Shown: positions 44,461 to 54,869, numbered from the stretch's first letter. The stretch: DNA of 64,000 bases from [Pantoea] beijingensis (GCF_022647505.1 NZ_CP071409.1:868001-932000); one strand, 5' to 3'. Program-made: numbers and translations. Notes: generated from the letters alone by a model not told the origin.

Positions 44461-45375
44461 ATGGATAGAGTCATGGCCAGCCAGGTTTTTATCACCATCG
44501 TTGAACGTAACAGCCTGTCTGCGGCAGCTGAGACGCTGGGCCTTTCCCGCGGTATGGTCACGCGCTATCTGACACAGATGGAGCAGTGGGCTGGTGCACG
44601 TTTATTGCATCGCACTACACGGCGCCTGAGCCTTACGGCAACTGGCGAGCGAACGTTGGCACGCTGTCGGGATTTGCTGGCGTTGGCGAAAGAGATTGAA
44701 CAGGATCACCTATATCACAGCGAAGAGTTATCTGGCGCGCTACGCATATCATGTTCATTGTCCCTGGCATGCGGCGCGATGGCACCCGCACTTCATCTTT
44801 TTCAGCAGCAACACCCGCAAGTTTATATTGATATGCACATCAGCAACGAGCGTTCGCATCTCATCAAAGAACGGATCGATCTGGCGTTACGTATCACCAG
44901 TGAGCTGGAACCGAACCTGATTGCACGTCCACTGGGTGTGTGTGACTCTGTGCTCTGTGCATCGCCCGAGTGGCTGGCAAGTCATACATCGCCGGTGACC
45001 CCTGAAGAACTTCAGCGCTATAATTGCCTCACGTATTCCAACTTTGGTAAAAGCATCTGGTATTTCGAACATGATCAACGGACAACCGCAGTTGCCGTTA
45101 GCGGTAATCTTGGTGCTAATGACTCGGTTTTTTTATTGTCTTCAACGCTGGCAGGAGCGGGCATCTCAATGCAGCCTCTGCATTCAGTGGCACCATTATT
45201 AGCGGCAGGCGAATTGATTGAATTGTTGCCCACCTATCGCCCACAAGCGTTGGGTATCTATGGCATTTATTCTACGCGACAACAGCAATTACCTGCCCTG
45301 CGTGCCTTGATCGATTTTCTGGCCGATTGGTTTGCACACTCGTCAGATTGGCGACAGCTAACGTTAAGCGTGTAA
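44461..45375 (+). CDS. LysR-family transcriptional regulator
   Basis: 304-residue regulator. The N-terminal winged helix-turn-helix (about 1-60) reads MDRVMASQVFITIVERNSLS, AAAETLGLSRGMVTRYLTQM and LLHRTTRRLSLTATGE, the group of LysR proteins close to the DsdC/YafC-like clade. The C-terminal effector-binding domain has GALRISCSLSLACGAMAPAL and the ligand-pocket region CDSVLCASPEWLAS. The Met at codon 5 (44473) is an alternative start. It faces away from the secreted metallo-beta-lactamase-fold gene, the classic LysR-target layout. Confidence 0.88.
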   Translation: MDRVMASQVFITIVERNSLSAAAETLGLSRGMVTRYLTQMEQWAGARLLHRTTRRLSLTATGERTLARCRDLLALAKEIEQDHLYHSEELSGALRISCSLSLACGAMAPALHLFQQQHPQVYIDMHISNERSHLIKERIDLALRITSELEPNLIARPLGVCDSVLCASPEWLASHTSPVTPEELQRYNCLTYSNFGKSIWYFEHDQRTTAVAVSGNLGANDSVFLLSSTLAGAGISMQPLHSVAPLLAAGELIELLPTYRPQALGIYGIYSTRQQQLPALRALIDFLADWFAHSSDWRQLTLSV

Positions 45376-45591
45376 TATTGAGATTCTTATTCTTACTGCG
45401 GATATAACGCTAAGGATTTTCTGAAAAATTAAAATATCGCAAAGTGGTAATTGTCTTTTTGTATTTATATCAACAAGTTGTTTTTAATATTTCCGGTATT
45501 GGCGATAAATCATTTTTGGTTAAAATACCATCATTTTCGGTTCAAAAAGTGTAAGCTTTCTGTAATTGATTGTAATGAACTGAAGGTTTAG

Positions 45592-47478
45592 ATGAATTAT
45601 CGTGCCGATATTGATGGTCTCCGAGCCTTAGCTGTTCTTCCCGTTATTGCATATCATATGGGAGTACCAGGGATTTCTGGTGGTTTCATTGGTGTGGATA
45701 TTTTTTTCGTGATATCCGGCTATCTGATTTGTGGGATTATTTATCAGGGGGCGATGAAAGGTGCGTTTTCGTACCTCGATTTTTATAAGCGCCGTTGCTT
45801 ACGTATATTACCTCCATTATTTGTTGTATTAATGGCAACATTGATTTTTGGCTATAATCACTTGCTGCCGGCACAGTTTACTGAACTCGGTAATAGCGCA
45901 ATTTCCACCACGTTATTCTCTTCTAATATTTTTTTCTGGCAGCAGACGGGATATTTTGCAGGTCCTGCTGAACTTAAGCCGCTTTTGCATACATGGTCTT
46001 TGGCGGTAGAAGAACAATTCTATATCCTGTTTCCCGTGGTTTTATTATTTGCTGTGCGATGGTTCCGGCATCGGGTAACACAGGTAATGCTGCTAATTAT
46101 CGTCGGATCTTTTCTGTTAAGCATTGCTGGCGTATTGAAGAAGCCTGACTTCACCTTTTATATGCTGCCTACGCGCGCATGGGAGTTAGCAATCGGTGGC
46201 ATTATTGCCGTATCAGCCCTGGAGTCGCGTATAGCGCATCTGAATCAGCGGATTAAACATCTGCTAAGCATTGTCGGTTTAGGATTGATTCTGTTTGGTT
46301 TCTTTTGGCTTAATACCAGCAAACCTTTTCCTTCCTGGAATGCGATTTGGCCTTGTGTCGGAAGCTTTCTTTTGATTTTATCTGGCAAAGGTGCAGTGAT
46401 TAATCGCCTGTTGGCGCTGAAGCCTGTTGTCTATATCGGTATGATTTCTTATTGCCTTTACCTCTGGCATTGGCCGGTTATTGTTTACACCAGGATGTTC
46501 TACAATTTTGGCGTAATCGAGCGCAATGTTATTATCCTTGTTTTGACATTTGGTCTTGCAGTGGCTTCGCGTTACCTTATTGAAATCCCGTTCCGCTATA
46601 AACTATCGGTCCTGCGTCCTGCAACGATTGCTGGTTTTTCAGTATTAGGGCTGATATTGCTCGCATCAGGTACGCTTTATAAAAGCCATATCAAAAATGA
46701 GTCGGGGAAATTCTCTGATCAAGCACTGGCGTTGGCAAAATTTACCCAGTATCGCGGTACTGATGACTACTTTTATCAATTCCGTTTGGGAAAATGCTTT
46801 ATTGATGGTAATGACGAGGCGAAAGGGGACTATGATCGGACGGCTTGTTTAAAAACATCACTAACGGGGAAAAATTACCTGTTGATCGGTGATAGCCATG
46901 GCGCACATCTATGGCGGGCATTGAGTACGGCTGCCGGTGAAAAAATGAATTTAATGGAGGCAACGTCTTCAGGTTGTAAGCCGGTGTTGCATCAGACCTT
47001 TAGTAATAAATGTACGGAGCTGATGGATTATGTATATACGCAATGGATCCCACAACATCATATTGATGGGGTAATTATTTCAGCACGCTGGCTGCCAGAA
47101 GATGTTGATCAGCTAAAAGAGACGCTGTCGGCCCTCAAAGGTATTAACCGCAATATTACCGTGATGGGGCCAACGATTGAATATTCTGAGGCACTACCCG
47201 ATTTGCTGGCTTACCAACAGGATGGCCGTAAAGATTTAGTGACCCACTCGATTAATAGAAATATTAAAGAATTTGATGAAAAAATCGGACGCGCTGTTAA
47301 AGCAGAAAAAGTAGAATATGTCTCCGTCTACAATATCATGTGCCCACATGATATTTGCCACCCTCTTGCATCTAACGGACAACCAAGTGCATTTGACTAT
47401 GGGCACTTTACGCTCAGCGGTGCTAATGATGTTGCCCGGCAAGCGATGCTTCAGCTACATAAAAATAAGATTATATAA
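45592..47478 (+). CDS. Membrane acyltransferase with C-terminal SGNH domain (OafA/YrhL type)
   Basis: 628-residue integral membrane O-acyltransferase of the acyltransferase-3 family. The start YRADIDGLRALAVLPVIAYH and GGFIGVDIFFVISGYLICGI are the catalytic His and signature region; RRCLRILPPLFVV and HTWSLAVEEQFYILFPV follow, with about 10-11 membrane helices to residue ~365. The C-terminal periplasmic SGNH domain has GDSHGAHLWRAL near 433 and DYGHFTLSGA near 603 for the catalytic His. Such proteins acetylate O-antigen or other surface glycans; the target here is unknown. AT-rich upstream DNA and its setting between eno and queE suggest an acquired gene. Confidence 0.9.
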   Translation: MNYRADIDGLRALAVLPVIAYHMGVPGISGGFIGVDIFFVISGYLICGIIYQGAMKGAFSYLDFYKRRCLRILPPLFVVLMATLIFGYNHLLPAQFTELGNSAISTTLFSSNIFFWQQTGYFAGPAELKPLLHTWSLAVEEQFYILFPVVLLFAVRWFRHRVTQVMLLIIVGSFLLSIAGVLKKPDFTFYMLPTRAWELAIGGIIAVSALESRIAHLNQRIKHLLSIVGLGLILFGFFWLNTSKPFPSWNAIWPCVGSFLLILSGKGAVINRLLALKPVVYIGMISYCLYLWHWPVIVYTRMFYNFGVIERNVIILVLTFGLAVASRYLIEIPFRYKLSVLRPATIAGFSVLGLILLASGTLYKSHIKNESGKFSDQALALAKFTQYRGTDDYFYQFRLGKCFIDGNDEAKGDYDRTACLKTSLTGKNYLLIGDSHGAHLWRALSTAAGEKMNLMEATSSGCKPVLHQTFSNKCTELMDYVYTQWIPQHHIDGVIISARWLPEDVDQLKETLSALKGINRNITVMGPTIEYSEALPDLLAYQQDGRKDLVTHSINRNIKEFDEKIGRAVKAEKVEYVSVYNIMCPHDICHPLASNGQPSAFDYGHFTLSGANDVARQAMLQLHKNKII

Positions 47479-47610
47479 TGTATCTGCGCCCCGCTTATTG
47501 TCAGGGGGGAAGCGGGTAGTGCAGCTTGTGCTTTTTATTGTCGGGAAATTTGGCGCGACTGTAGGGATCTGACATAATCGGCGCCCTTAATTTTCCGAAG
47601 TGAGCGTAAC

Positions 47611-48282
47611 ATGCAGTACCCGATTAATGAAATATTCCAGACATTGCAGGGCGAAGGGTTTTATACCGGCGTTCCGGCAATTTTTATCCGCTTGCAAGGA
47701 TGCCCGGTTGGTTGCAGCTGGTGCGATACTAAGCATACATGGGATAAGCTGGCCGATCGGGAAACTTCTTTGGGCGATATTCTGGTGAAAACGGTTGAAA
47801 GCGATGCCTGGGGCCAGGCGGATGCCGCGGCCTTGCTGGCGATGATCGCACAGCAGGGCTGGACTGCTCGCCATGTCGTTATCACCGGTGGCGAACCTTG
47901 TATATACGATCTCACGCCGCTAACCACATTGTTGCAGCAGCGAGGTTTTAGCTGTCAGATTGAAACCAGTGGTACGCATGAAGTGCAGTGCAGCGCTCAA
48001 ACTTGGGTTACGGTTTCTCCTAAGGTCAATATGCGTGGCGGTTATGACATTCTGCCGCAGGCTCTTGAGCGTGCTGATGAGATCAAACATCCTGTAGCGC
48101 GACAGCGTGATATTGATGCCCTGGATGTGTTGTTACTGACGTTGCAGGATAATAAATCCCGTATTGTGGCGCTTCAACCGATCAGTCAGAAAGCTGATGC
48201 AACTGCGTTGTGTATTGAAACCTGTATTGCGCGGAATTGGCGATTATCAATGCAGACGCATAAGTATTTAAATATTGCCTGA
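47611..48282 (+). CDS. queE: 7-carboxy-7-deazaguanine synthase
   Basis: Radical SAM enzyme converting 6-carboxytetrahydropterin to 7-carboxy-7-deazaguanine in queuosine synthesis. 223 residues, the E. coli length. The cluster ligands are Cys31, Cys35 and Cys38 in CPVGCSWCDTKHTW, the CX3CX2C form. HVVITGGEPCIYDL, IETSGTHEVQC and the end WRLSMQTHKYLNIA match E. coli. In E. coli eno and queE are near each other; here accessory genes lie between. Confidence 0.96.
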   Translation: MQYPINEIFQTLQGEGFYTGVPAIFIRLQGCPVGCSWCDTKHTWDKLADRETSLGDILVKTVESDAWGQADAAALLAMIAQQGWTARHVVITGGEPCIYDLTPLTTLLQQRGFSCQIETSGTHEVQCSAQTWVTVSPKVNMRGGYDILPQALERADEIKHPVARQRDIDALDVLLLTLQDNKSRIVALQPISQKADATALCIETCIARNWRLSMQTHKYLNIA

Positions 48283-48335
48283 TGGCTGGCCAGCAGGCTG
48301 GCAATATATTCTGCTTGCGTGCAGACAAACGATAA

Positions 48336-48357
48336 GGGCCGGCAGTCGCCCCGGCCC
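48336..48357. terminator. Hairpin between convergent queE and pyrophosphatase genes
   Basis: GGGCCGG (48336-48342) and CCGGCCC (48351-48357) form a perfect 7-bp GC-only stem with an 8-base loop. No strong T run is present on either strand; a shared terminator is inferred. Confidence 0.5.
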
Positions 48358-48434
48358 CCTTGACCCTGCACTAACCGGGCAGGCTGTTGACGTTAAGCCG
48401 TTAGCCAGGCTGAGGCGGCCAGCGGCACTAAGCT

Positions 48435-49043
48435 TTATTCTGCGTTACGTTTTGATTTCCAGCTTTCGTATGCCTGCTTGATTTCATTTTTTGCCACCGT
48501 CGCGTCTTCAAAGCCATTGAGCTCGACGCTTTTCCGCCCGGTAGGCAGTTGTTTATACACGCGGAAAAAAGATTCCAGGCGCTCTTGCTCGATCTTCGGT
48601 AAGTCACTGATTGATTTAATATCATCATAAGTTGGATCGATTTGGCTGGTAGGAACCGCGACGATTTTATCGTCAACTTCTCCCCCATCAATCATCTTCA
48701 ATACCCCTATCGGCCGCAGTTTTATCAGTGTACCTGGCTGCATTGGCGCACGGGTATAGAAAATGACATCCAGCGGATCGTTATCCCCCCCTAATGACTG
48801 CGTCAGGGATCCATAGTTTGCCGGATAGGCGACCGGCATAGACTGAAAGCGATCGGCAAAGATAAAACCGGTTTTCGCATCTGTTTCATATTTGATGATA
48901 CCGCCAGCCGGGATTTCAGTGAGCGCATAGAACTCATCCGGATTATTCTCTGGTTGTGGGAAGTCGAGGATATTGGCGGCATTCGCTAAAGTACTTGCAG
49001 AGGTAAGTAAAACGAGAACAGATAATTTTTTAAAAACGTTCAT
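48435..49043 (-). CDS. Secreted family I inorganic pyrophosphatase
   Basis: 202-residue soluble pyrophosphatase fold with an N-terminal signal peptide (MNVFKKLSVLVLLTSASTLA, cleavage near ANA). Active-site motifs are kept: AYPANYGSLTQSLGGDNDPL with the metal Asp residues DNDPLDV, and MIDGGEVDDKIVAVPTSQID with the catalytic Asp pair. The cytoplasmic enzyme Ppa is encoded elsewhere in enterobacteria and lacks a signal, so this is likely an extra, periplasmic copy. It may supply phosphate from external pyrophosphate; that role is inference. It is convergent with queE. Confidence 0.88.
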   Translation of the reverse strand: MNVFKKLSVLVLLTSASTLANAANILDFPQPENNPDEFYALTEIPAGGIIKYETDAKTGFIFADRFQSMPVAYPANYGSLTQSLGGDNDPLDVIFYTRAPMQPGTLIKLRPIGVLKMIDGGEVDDKIVAVPTSQIDPTYDDIKSISDLPKIEQERLESFFRVYKQLPTGRKSVELNGFEDATVAKNEIKQAYESWKSKRNAE

Positions 49044-49154
49044 TGTTGATTCTCTTGATCTTTAATGAAGGAATCAACAACGTAGGGAGGAAAGGTGACA
49101 GGAAAATGACATGGTCGGGCAAATGAACGGATCGCCGTAACGATCCTTTCGTCC

Positions 49155-49514
49155 TCAGCCTCGGTAAATGCAACCTGCTGTACAAGTTTCTTTGATCATT
49201 ACTTCGCTTAACAGTGGCAGCGTAGGTTTAAGCTGATTCCAAATCCATTGGGCCAACACTTCGCTAGTCGGATTTTCGAGGCCGGGAATGTCGTTAAGAT
49301 AATAGTGATCGAGGCGATCATAAATGGGTTTGAATGCCGCTTTCAACTCGGCAAAATCCATTATCCAGCCAGTATGCGCATCAACGTCGCCGGTGATTTC
49401 AAGGCGCACTAAAAAAGAGTGCCCATGCAGACGACCACATTTGTGGCCTGCAGGCACATGCGGGAGGTGATGTGCGGCCTCGAACTGGAAATCTTTGAAT
49501 AGCGTAGTTGCCAT
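49155..49514 (-). CDS. queD: 6-carboxy-5,6,7,8-tetrahydropterin synthase
   Basis: PTPS-family zinc enzyme making 6-carboxytetrahydropterin from dihydroneopterin triphosphate for queuosine. 119 residues (E. coli 121). The N-terminal [20 protein letters not shown] followed by GHSF supplies zinc histidines and the catalytic Cys26; MVDF-like [13 protein letters not shown] and LDHYYLNDI follow, and the catalytic Glu is in [15 protein letters not shown]. Divergent from cysJ, as in E. coli. Confidence 0.95.
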   Translation of the reverse strand: MATTLFKDFQFEAAHHLPHVPAGHKCGRLHGHSFLVRLEITGDVDAHTGWIMDFAELKAAFKPIYDRLDHYYLNDIPGLENPTSEVLAQWIWNQLKPTLPLLSEVMIKETCTAGCIYRG

Positions 49515-49861
49515 TATTGCAGTCTCAATCTCTTAAAAAACCGGCGAAGTTTACCGGAAATCACCTGTTTTCACACCTGTTTCTCGTAAGAGAAGGTTAA
49601 CCACTGAAAAATGATCGGGATTGATACGTTTATTCGCCAGGGGATAAAAACCGGCTCCGGATAAAGAGGGGAGAGACTTAATGCATTGATTACATAATAA
49701 ATAATCAACCTGTTTTGGCGTTAAGTCTTATCCAAAAAAGTGTTTAGTCGTTTTGGTTATTTATTATTTCTAACCTTTATTTAATGGTTATTATGTGACT
49801 CGGTAACCTAGCTAAACACACGTTAACGGTCCGGACGACTGACACTGGAATTTTCAACGCA
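49515..49861. promoter_or_regulatory. Divergent queD / cysJ intergenic control region
   Basis: 347 bp, AT-rich between about 49680 and 49800, without a supported gene. In relatives the cysJIH promoter here is activated by CysB with N-acetylserine under sulfur limitation. A TATTAT at 49789-49794 is a possible -10, but no reliable -35 or CysB site could be assigned by eye. Confidence 0.5.
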
Positions 49862-51664
49862 ATGACGACTCAGGCACCTCCAAGTTCTCTGCTTCCGCTG
49901 AATCCGGAACAACTCGCACGCTTACAGGCGGCGACAGATGATTTTTCTACCACGCAACTTGCGTGGCTTTCGGGCTATTTCTGGGGAATGATTAACCAAA
50001 CTCCGGCAACAGCGGCTATTACGGCGGCGCCTGCAGAAGCGCCCGTCATCACTGTACTTTCAGCCTCACAGACCGGAAATGCACGTCGCCTGGCGGAGCA
50101 GCTACGCGATGATTTGCTGGCAGCAAAACTGAACGTCAACCTGGTCAACGCCGGTGATTATAAATTTAAGCAGATTGCGCAAGAGAAATTGCTGGTTGTC
50201 GTAACATCCACTCAAGGCGAAGGTGAGCCGCCGGAAGAAGCCGTTGCGTTACATAAGTTCCTGATGTCGAAAAAAGCACCTAAGCTAAATGATACCGCTT
50301 TTGCTGTTTTTGGCTTGGGCGATACCTCGTATGAATTCTTTAGTCAGGTTGGTAAGGATTTTGACAATAAGTTGGCTGAGCTGGGTGCTGTGCGTTTACT
50401 GGACCGTGTCGATGCGGACGTAGAGTATGCGGCAGATGCAGAGAAGTGGCGTAAAAAAATGGTTGAGCTTCTCACATCGCGAGTGCCGACTGAATCAGCG
50501 AGCCAGGCGATAATCACTACCGCGGGTGCGGTGAATGACGTTTTCAGCAGCCCTTATACCAAAGAGGCACCGTTGACTGCGACCCTGGCAGTCAACCAGA
50601 AAATAACCGGCCGCTATTCCGATAAAGATGTTCGCCATATTGAAGTGGATCTCGGTGATTCCGGTCTGCGCTACCAGCCTGGAGACGCGCTTGGCGTATG
50701 GTTCGAAAACGATCCTGCGCTGGTGAAGGAACTGGTTGCGTTATTGTGGCTAAAAGGGGATGAAGAGATTGAAGTTAACGGTGCAACCTTATTGCTGGCC
50801 GACGCATTACGGCAGCATTTTGAGTTGACGGTTAACACACCACAAATTGTTGAGCGTTATGCTCAATTGTCGCGTGATGAAAAACTATTAACGCTGATTG
50901 CCGATAAGCCAGCTTTACAACATTACGCGCAAAACACGCCCATTACCGATATGGTGCGTCAGGCGCCAACAGAGTTAAGAGCAGAGCAACTGGTTGAATT
51001 GTTACGTCCACTGACGCCGCGCCTCTATTCTATTGCCTCGTCACAGTCAGAGAGCGAGAGCGAAGTGCATATCACCGTGAGCGCCGTGCGTTACGAAATT
51101 GACGGACGACCACGTGCGGGCGGCGCATCAAGTTATCTGGCCGATCGGTTGGCAGAGGATGCGGAACTCCGCGTTTTTATTGAACACAATGATAACTTCC
51201 GTCTACCCACCAATCCGGAAGCGCCAGTGATAATGATTGGACCGGGTACCGGTATTGCGCCGTTCCGGGCGTTTATGCAGCAGCGCGATAATGACGGAGC
51301 AAGTGGCGAGAACTGGCTTTTCTTTGGTAATCCGCACTTTACCGAAGATTTTCTGTATCAGGTTGAATGGCAACGTTATGTGAAACAGGGGCTTTTAACC
51401 CATATCGATTTGGCTTGGTCGCGTGATCAGCAGCATAAAATTTACGTACAAGACAAAATACGGGCGAAAGGGGCGGAGGTTTGGCGCTGGATCCAGAAGG
51501 GGGCGCACATTTATGTCTGCGGCGACGCAAATCGCATGGCAAAAGACGTTGAGCAAGCTTTGCTGGAAGTGGTCGCTGAGCATGGCGGTATGGATATCGA
51601 AGCCGCCGATGAGTTCTTAAGCGAACTGCGTATTGAACGCCGCTATCAGCGCGATGTGTATTAG
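49862..51664 (+). CDS. cysJ: Sulfite reductase flavoprotein alpha subunit
   Basis: NADPH-dependent diflavin reductase that feeds electrons to CysI. 600 residues (E. coli 599). The flavodoxin domain (about 60-205) starts [16 protein letters not shown] with [11 protein letters not shown] and [11 protein letters not shown]; the FAD domain has [10 protein letters not shown] and SSYLADRL; the NADPH domain has [31 protein letters not shown] and ends RYQRDVY. First gene of cysJ-cysI-cysH. Confidence 0.97.
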   Translation: MTTQAPPSSLLPLNPEQLARLQAATDDFSTTQLAWLSGYFWGMINQTPATAAITAAPAEAPVITVLSASQTGNARRLAEQLRDDLLAAKLNVNLVNAGDYKFKQIAQEKLLVVVTSTQGEGEPPEEAVALHKFLMSKKAPKLNDTAFAVFGLGDTSYEFFSQVGKDFDNKLAELGAVRLLDRVDADVEYAADAEKWRKKMVELLTSRVPTESASQAIITTAGAVNDVFSSPYTKEAPLTATLAVNQKITGRYSDKDVRHIEVDLGDSGLRYQPGDALGVWFENDPALVKELVALLWLKGDEEIEVNGATLLLADALRQHFELTVNTPQIVERYAQLSRDEKLLTLIADKPALQHYAQNTPITDMVRQAPTELRAEQLVELLRPLTPRLYSIASSQSESESEVHITVSAVRYEIDGRPRAGGASSYLADRLAEDAELRVFIEHNDNFRLPTNPEAPVIMIGPGTGIAPFRAFMQQRDNDGASGENWLFFGNPHFTEDFLYQVEWQRYVKQGLLTHIDLAWSRDQQHKIYVQDKIRAKGAEVWRWIQKGAHIYVCGDANRMAKDVEQALLEVVAEHGGMDIEAADEFLSELRIERRYQRDVY

Positions 51665-51733
51665 ATCGCGTTGATCATCCGCTGCGAGGATAAATCTTCA
51701 GCGGCCTTTATGCATAATTGAGAGAGACAGCCT

Positions 51734-53446
51734 GTGAGTGATAAACATCCCGGACCGCTGGTCGTTGAAGGTAAGCTTGTCGATGCCGAACGTCTGAAAA
51801 AAGAGAGTAACTATCTTCGTGGCACCATTGTCGATGATCTGAAAGACGGTCTGACCGGCGGCTTCAATGGCGATAACTTTCTGCTGATCCGTTTTCACGG
51901 TATGTATCAGCAAGACGACCGTGATATTCGCGCCGAACGTGCCGAGCAGAAACTGGAGGCCCGCCACGCGATGATGCTGCGTTGCCGTCTGCCCGGAGGC
52001 ATTATTACGCCGACCCAGTGGCTGGCGATCGATAAATTTGCTGCCGATAACACAATCTATGGCAGCGTGCGTCTGACCAATCGTCAAACTTTCCAGTTTC
52101 ATGGCATCTTAAAAGGTAATGTAAAACCCGCCCACCAAATGCTGAGCACCGTAGGACTCGATGCACTGGCGACCGCCAATGATGTCAACCGAAATGTACT
52201 CTGCACGTCGAATCCGATCGAGTCTGAGCTGCATCAGGAAGCGTATGAGTGGGCGAAAAAAATCTCTGAGCATCTGCTGCCGCAAACGCGCGCCTATGCG
52301 GAAATCTGGCTGGATAAAGAGAAAGTCGCGACGACCGATAAAGAACCTATCCTGGGCGAAACTTATCTGCCGCGTAAATTTAAAACGACGGTTGTGGTGC
52401 CGCCGCATAATGATGTCGATCTGCATGCGAATGATATGAATTTTATTGCGATTGCCGAAAAAGGAAAATTGATTGGCTTCAATCTTTTGGTCGGCGGCGG
52501 CTTGTCAATTGAACATGGTAATAAGGCCACTTATGCGCGCACCGCCAGCGAGTTTGGTTTTTTACCGCTGGACAAAACCTTGGCAGTTGCTGAAGCCGTT
52601 GTTACCACACAGCGAGACTGGGGAAATCGCACCGACCGCAAGAATGCGAAAACGAAATATACTCTTGAACGTGTCGGCGTTGATACCTTCAAGGCGGAAG
52701 TTGAACGTCGCGCCGGGCTGACCTTTGCACCCATTCGTCCATATGAATTTACCACCCGCGGCGATCGCTTTGGTTGGGTTAAAGGGATTGATCAGAAATG
52801 GCATCTGACGCTGTTTATTGAAAATGGTCGCCTGCTTGACTACCCGGGACGTCCGTTAAAATCCGGCGTAGCTGAGATTGCTAAAATCCATCAGGGGGAT
52901 TTCCGCCTGACAGCCAACCAGAATCTAATTGTTGCGGGTGTGCCTGAAGCTGAAAAAGACAAGATTGAAGCGCTGGCACGTTCACACGGTTTGATGGAAA
53001 GCGTCACTACTCAGCGTGAAAACTCCATGGCGTGCGTCTCTTTCCCAACCTGTCCGCTGGCGATGGCTGAAGCCGAACGCTTTCTTCCGGCATTTGTTAC
53101 GCAGGTTGAAGCGATTATGAATAAGCATGGCGTGGGTGAAGAGCACATAGTGTTACGCGTCACGGGTTGTCCGAATGGGTGTGGCCGCGCGATGTTAGCT
53201 GAAGTGGGGCTGGTGGGCAAAGCCCCGGGACGCTATAACTTGCATCTCGGCGGGAACCGCATCGGTACACGTATCCCACGGATGTATCGTGAAAATATTA
53301 CCGAAGAGGAGATCCTCACTAATCTTGATGAGCTGGTGGGGCGCTGGGCGAAAGAACGTGAAGCCGATGAAGGCTTTGGTGATTTCACTATTCGCAAGGG
53401 GATTGTGAAACCTGTCCTCGATCCCGCGCGTGATTTCTGGGAATAA
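51734..53446 (+). CDS. cysI: Sulfite reductase hemoprotein beta subunit
   Basis: Siroheme and 4Fe-4S protein performing the six-electron reduction of sulfite to sulfide. 570 residues, the E. coli length. Cluster ligands Cys434, Cys440, Cys479 and Cys483 ([10 protein letters not shown] and [11 protein letters not shown]) keep E. coli numbering. It starts with GTG preceded by GAGAGA; the N-terminus [20 protein letters not shown] aligns with E. coli. Siroheme is made by CysG, encoded 1.4 kb downstream. Confidence 0.98.
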   Translation: MSDKHPGPLVVEGKLVDAERLKKESNYLRGTIVDDLKDGLTGGFNGDNFLLIRFHGMYQQDDRDIRAERAEQKLEARHAMMLRCRLPGGIITPTQWLAIDKFAADNTIYGSVRLTNRQTFQFHGILKGNVKPAHQMLSTVGLDALATANDVNRNVLCTSNPIESELHQEAYEWAKKISEHLLPQTRAYAEIWLDKEKVATTDKEPILGETYLPRKFKTTVVVPPHNDVDLHANDMNFIAIAEKGKLIGFNLLVGGGLSIEHGNKATYARTASEFGFLPLDKTLAVAEAVVTTQRDWGNRTDRKNAKTKYTLERVGVDTFKAEVERRAGLTFAPIRPYEFTTRGDRFGWVKGIDQKWHLTLFIENGRLLDYPGRPLKSGVAEIAKIHQGDFRLTANQNLIVAGVPEAEKDKIEALARSHGLMESVTTQRENSMACVSFPTCPLAMAEAERFLPAFVTQVEAIMNKHGVGEEHIVLRVTGCPNGCGRAMLAEVGLVGKAPGRYNLHLGGNRIGTRIPRMYRENITEEEILTNLDELVGRWAKEREADEGFGDFTIRKGIVKPVLDPARDFWE

Positions 53447-53457
53447 CGGAGGCAATT

Positions 53458-54192
53458 ATGCCTGTATTTGATCTTGCTGAACTTAACGCATTGCCAAAAG
53501 TTGAACGGGTAATGGTGCTGGCAGAAGTGAATACGCACCTGGAAAAATGCTCCGCCGAGGAGCGCGTAATCTGGGCGCTGGAAAACCTGCCGGGGGATTT
53601 TGTTTTGTCATCCAGCTTTGGTATCCAGGCTGCGGTTTCACTGCATTTGGTGACGCGTCAGAAGCCGGATATTCCAGTGATACTGACCGATACCGGGTAT
53701 TTGTTCCCGGAAACCTATCGTTTTATTGATGCCCTGACCGAGCAGTTGGATCTTAATTTACAGGTTTTCCGTGCCGGGCAATCGCCCGCCTGGCAGGAAG
53801 CCCGCTACGGGAAGTTGTGGGAGCAGGGTGTAGAAGGGATCGAGAAGTACAATCAGATTAATAAAGTTGAGCCGATGAACCGTGCGCTGGAAACGCTAGG
53901 CGGACAAACCTGGTTTGCCGGCCTGCGTCGCGATCAGTCCGGGAGCCGCGCACATTTGCCGGTACTGGCCATTCAGCGTGGAGTATTCAAAATACTGCCG
54001 ATTATCGACTGGGATAACCGCCAGGTTTATCAATATCTGCAGCAGCATGGTCTGCGTTACCATCCCCTGTGGGATGAAGGTTACCTCTCCGTTGGCGACA
54101 CGCACACCACGCGTAAATGGGAACCGGGTATGGCAGAGGAAGAGACTCGTTTCTTCGGCCTTAAGCGTGAGTGTGGCCTGCATGAAGGTTAA
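53458..54192 (+). CDS. cysH: Phosphoadenosine phosphosulfate reductase
   Basis: Thioredoxin-dependent reductase of PAPS to sulfite. 244 residues (E. coli 244). The PP-loop-like [29 protein letters not shown] and [10 protein letters not shown] bind PAPS; the catalytic Cys239 is in KRECGLHEG at the C-terminus. No extra FeS cysteine pairs are present, which fits a PAPS rather than APS reductase. Follows cysI by 11 bases. Confidence 0.97.
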   Translation: MPVFDLAELNALPKVERVMVLAEVNTHLEKCSAEERVIWALENLPGDFVLSSSFGIQAAVSLHLVTRQKPDIPVILTDTGYLFPETYRFIDALTEQLDLNLQVFRAGQSPAWQEARYGKLWEQGVEGIEKYNQINKVEPMNRALETLGGQTWFAGLRRDQSGSRAHLPVLAIQRGVFKILPIIDWDNRQVYQYLQQHGLRYHPLWDEGYLSVGDTHTTRKWEPGMAEEETRFFGLKRECGLHEG

Positions 54193-54237
54193 AGCACAGT
54201 AGCGCGCTAATTTCCCCGCCCGATACAGGCGTGCGCC

Positions 54238-54522
54238 TCAGATCCCGACCAGTGTTTTAAAGGGATCTGAGGCGCGTGTCACATTCACCTTTGTTACCTC
54301 ATAGTGGGCAACCGCGACAAAGGGATCTTCTGCGAGGATCGCATCCAGCCGATCGCGATCGATATCTTTTGCCATTAGCATGCCGCCAGTGCGCGGATCC
54401 TTACGCCCTGCTGCAAGAAAAACGCCTGCCTCAAAATAGCGTTCAAGCCACTGAATGTGTGGCTCCAGTAGCGCTTCAACCTCATCAACGGGACGATGGT
54501 AATTTAGATAAACAATATACAT
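54238..54522 (-). CDS. YciI-like protein
   Basis: 94-residue protein of the YciI/dimeric alpha-beta barrel type: MYIVYLNYHRPVDEVEALLE with an LEPHIQWL His, FEAGVFLAAGRKDPRTGGM and AILAEDPFVAVAHYEVTKVN. The His-Asp pair typical of YciI proteins (PHIQWL, AEDPF) is present. The biochemical role is unknown. It is on the opposite strand between cysH and cysG and may be a recent insertion into the sulfur cluster. Confidence 0.85.
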   Translation of the reverse strand: MYIVYLNYHRPVDEVEALLEPHIQWLERYFEAGVFLAAGRKDPRTGGMLMAKDIDRDRLDAILAEDPFVAVAHYEVTKVNVTRASDPFKTLVGI

Positions 54523-54648
54523 GTTGTCTCCTGATTCTCGTTTGGCCCCGCCCGGTCATTAAGCCGCTGCTGCAGGAGCTTTACGTCCGTGGGGAGTGGT
54601 TACGGCCATTAGCCACATCGAGGTTATCACGCACGTTTGGAGGCTGAC

Positions 54649-54723
54649 ATGAAAATTTTTTCGCGGGCCATAAGAAAACTGTGCTGTCGCTTACGTAATC
54701 TAATTCATGGTGAAAGCGCCTAA
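54649..54723 (+). CDS. Candidate 24-residue basic small protein or leader peptide
   Basis: ATG at 54649 has GGAGG five bases upstream, the strongest ribosome binding site in this interval. The frame gives 24 residues, MKIFSRAIRKLCCRLRNLIH then GESA, with seven Lys/Arg and a Cys-Cys pair, ending in TAA. It could form an amphipathic basic helix. It lies 147 bases before cysG on the same strand, so it may be a leader for the cysG-cysDNC transcript. The two cysteines would suit sulfur sensing, but that is speculation. I recognise no family. Confidence 0.45.
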   Translation: MKIFSRAIRKLCCRLRNLIHGESA

Positions 54724-54869
54724 ATATCATCCGTTAAGCATATTTTGTTATCAGCTTAGTCAGCGTGTTATTCCATTAGGTAACTACTCATTCCAATTAG
54801 TAATTTCATCTGCATAAAGCCGCAGTCGTATAGTCGCGTTAACTTTTTGTTATTTCGTATAAGGCCGAC
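54724..54869 (+). promoter_or_regulatory. Putative cysG-cysDNC promoter region
   Basis: AT-rich 146 bp between the small ORF and cysG. It contains two related segments, ATTCCATTAG at about 54771 and ATTCCAATTAG at about 54791, 20 bp apart, which could be activator half-sites; CysB control of this operon is expected from E. coli cysDNC. No reliable -35/-10 pair was assigned. Confidence 0.4.
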
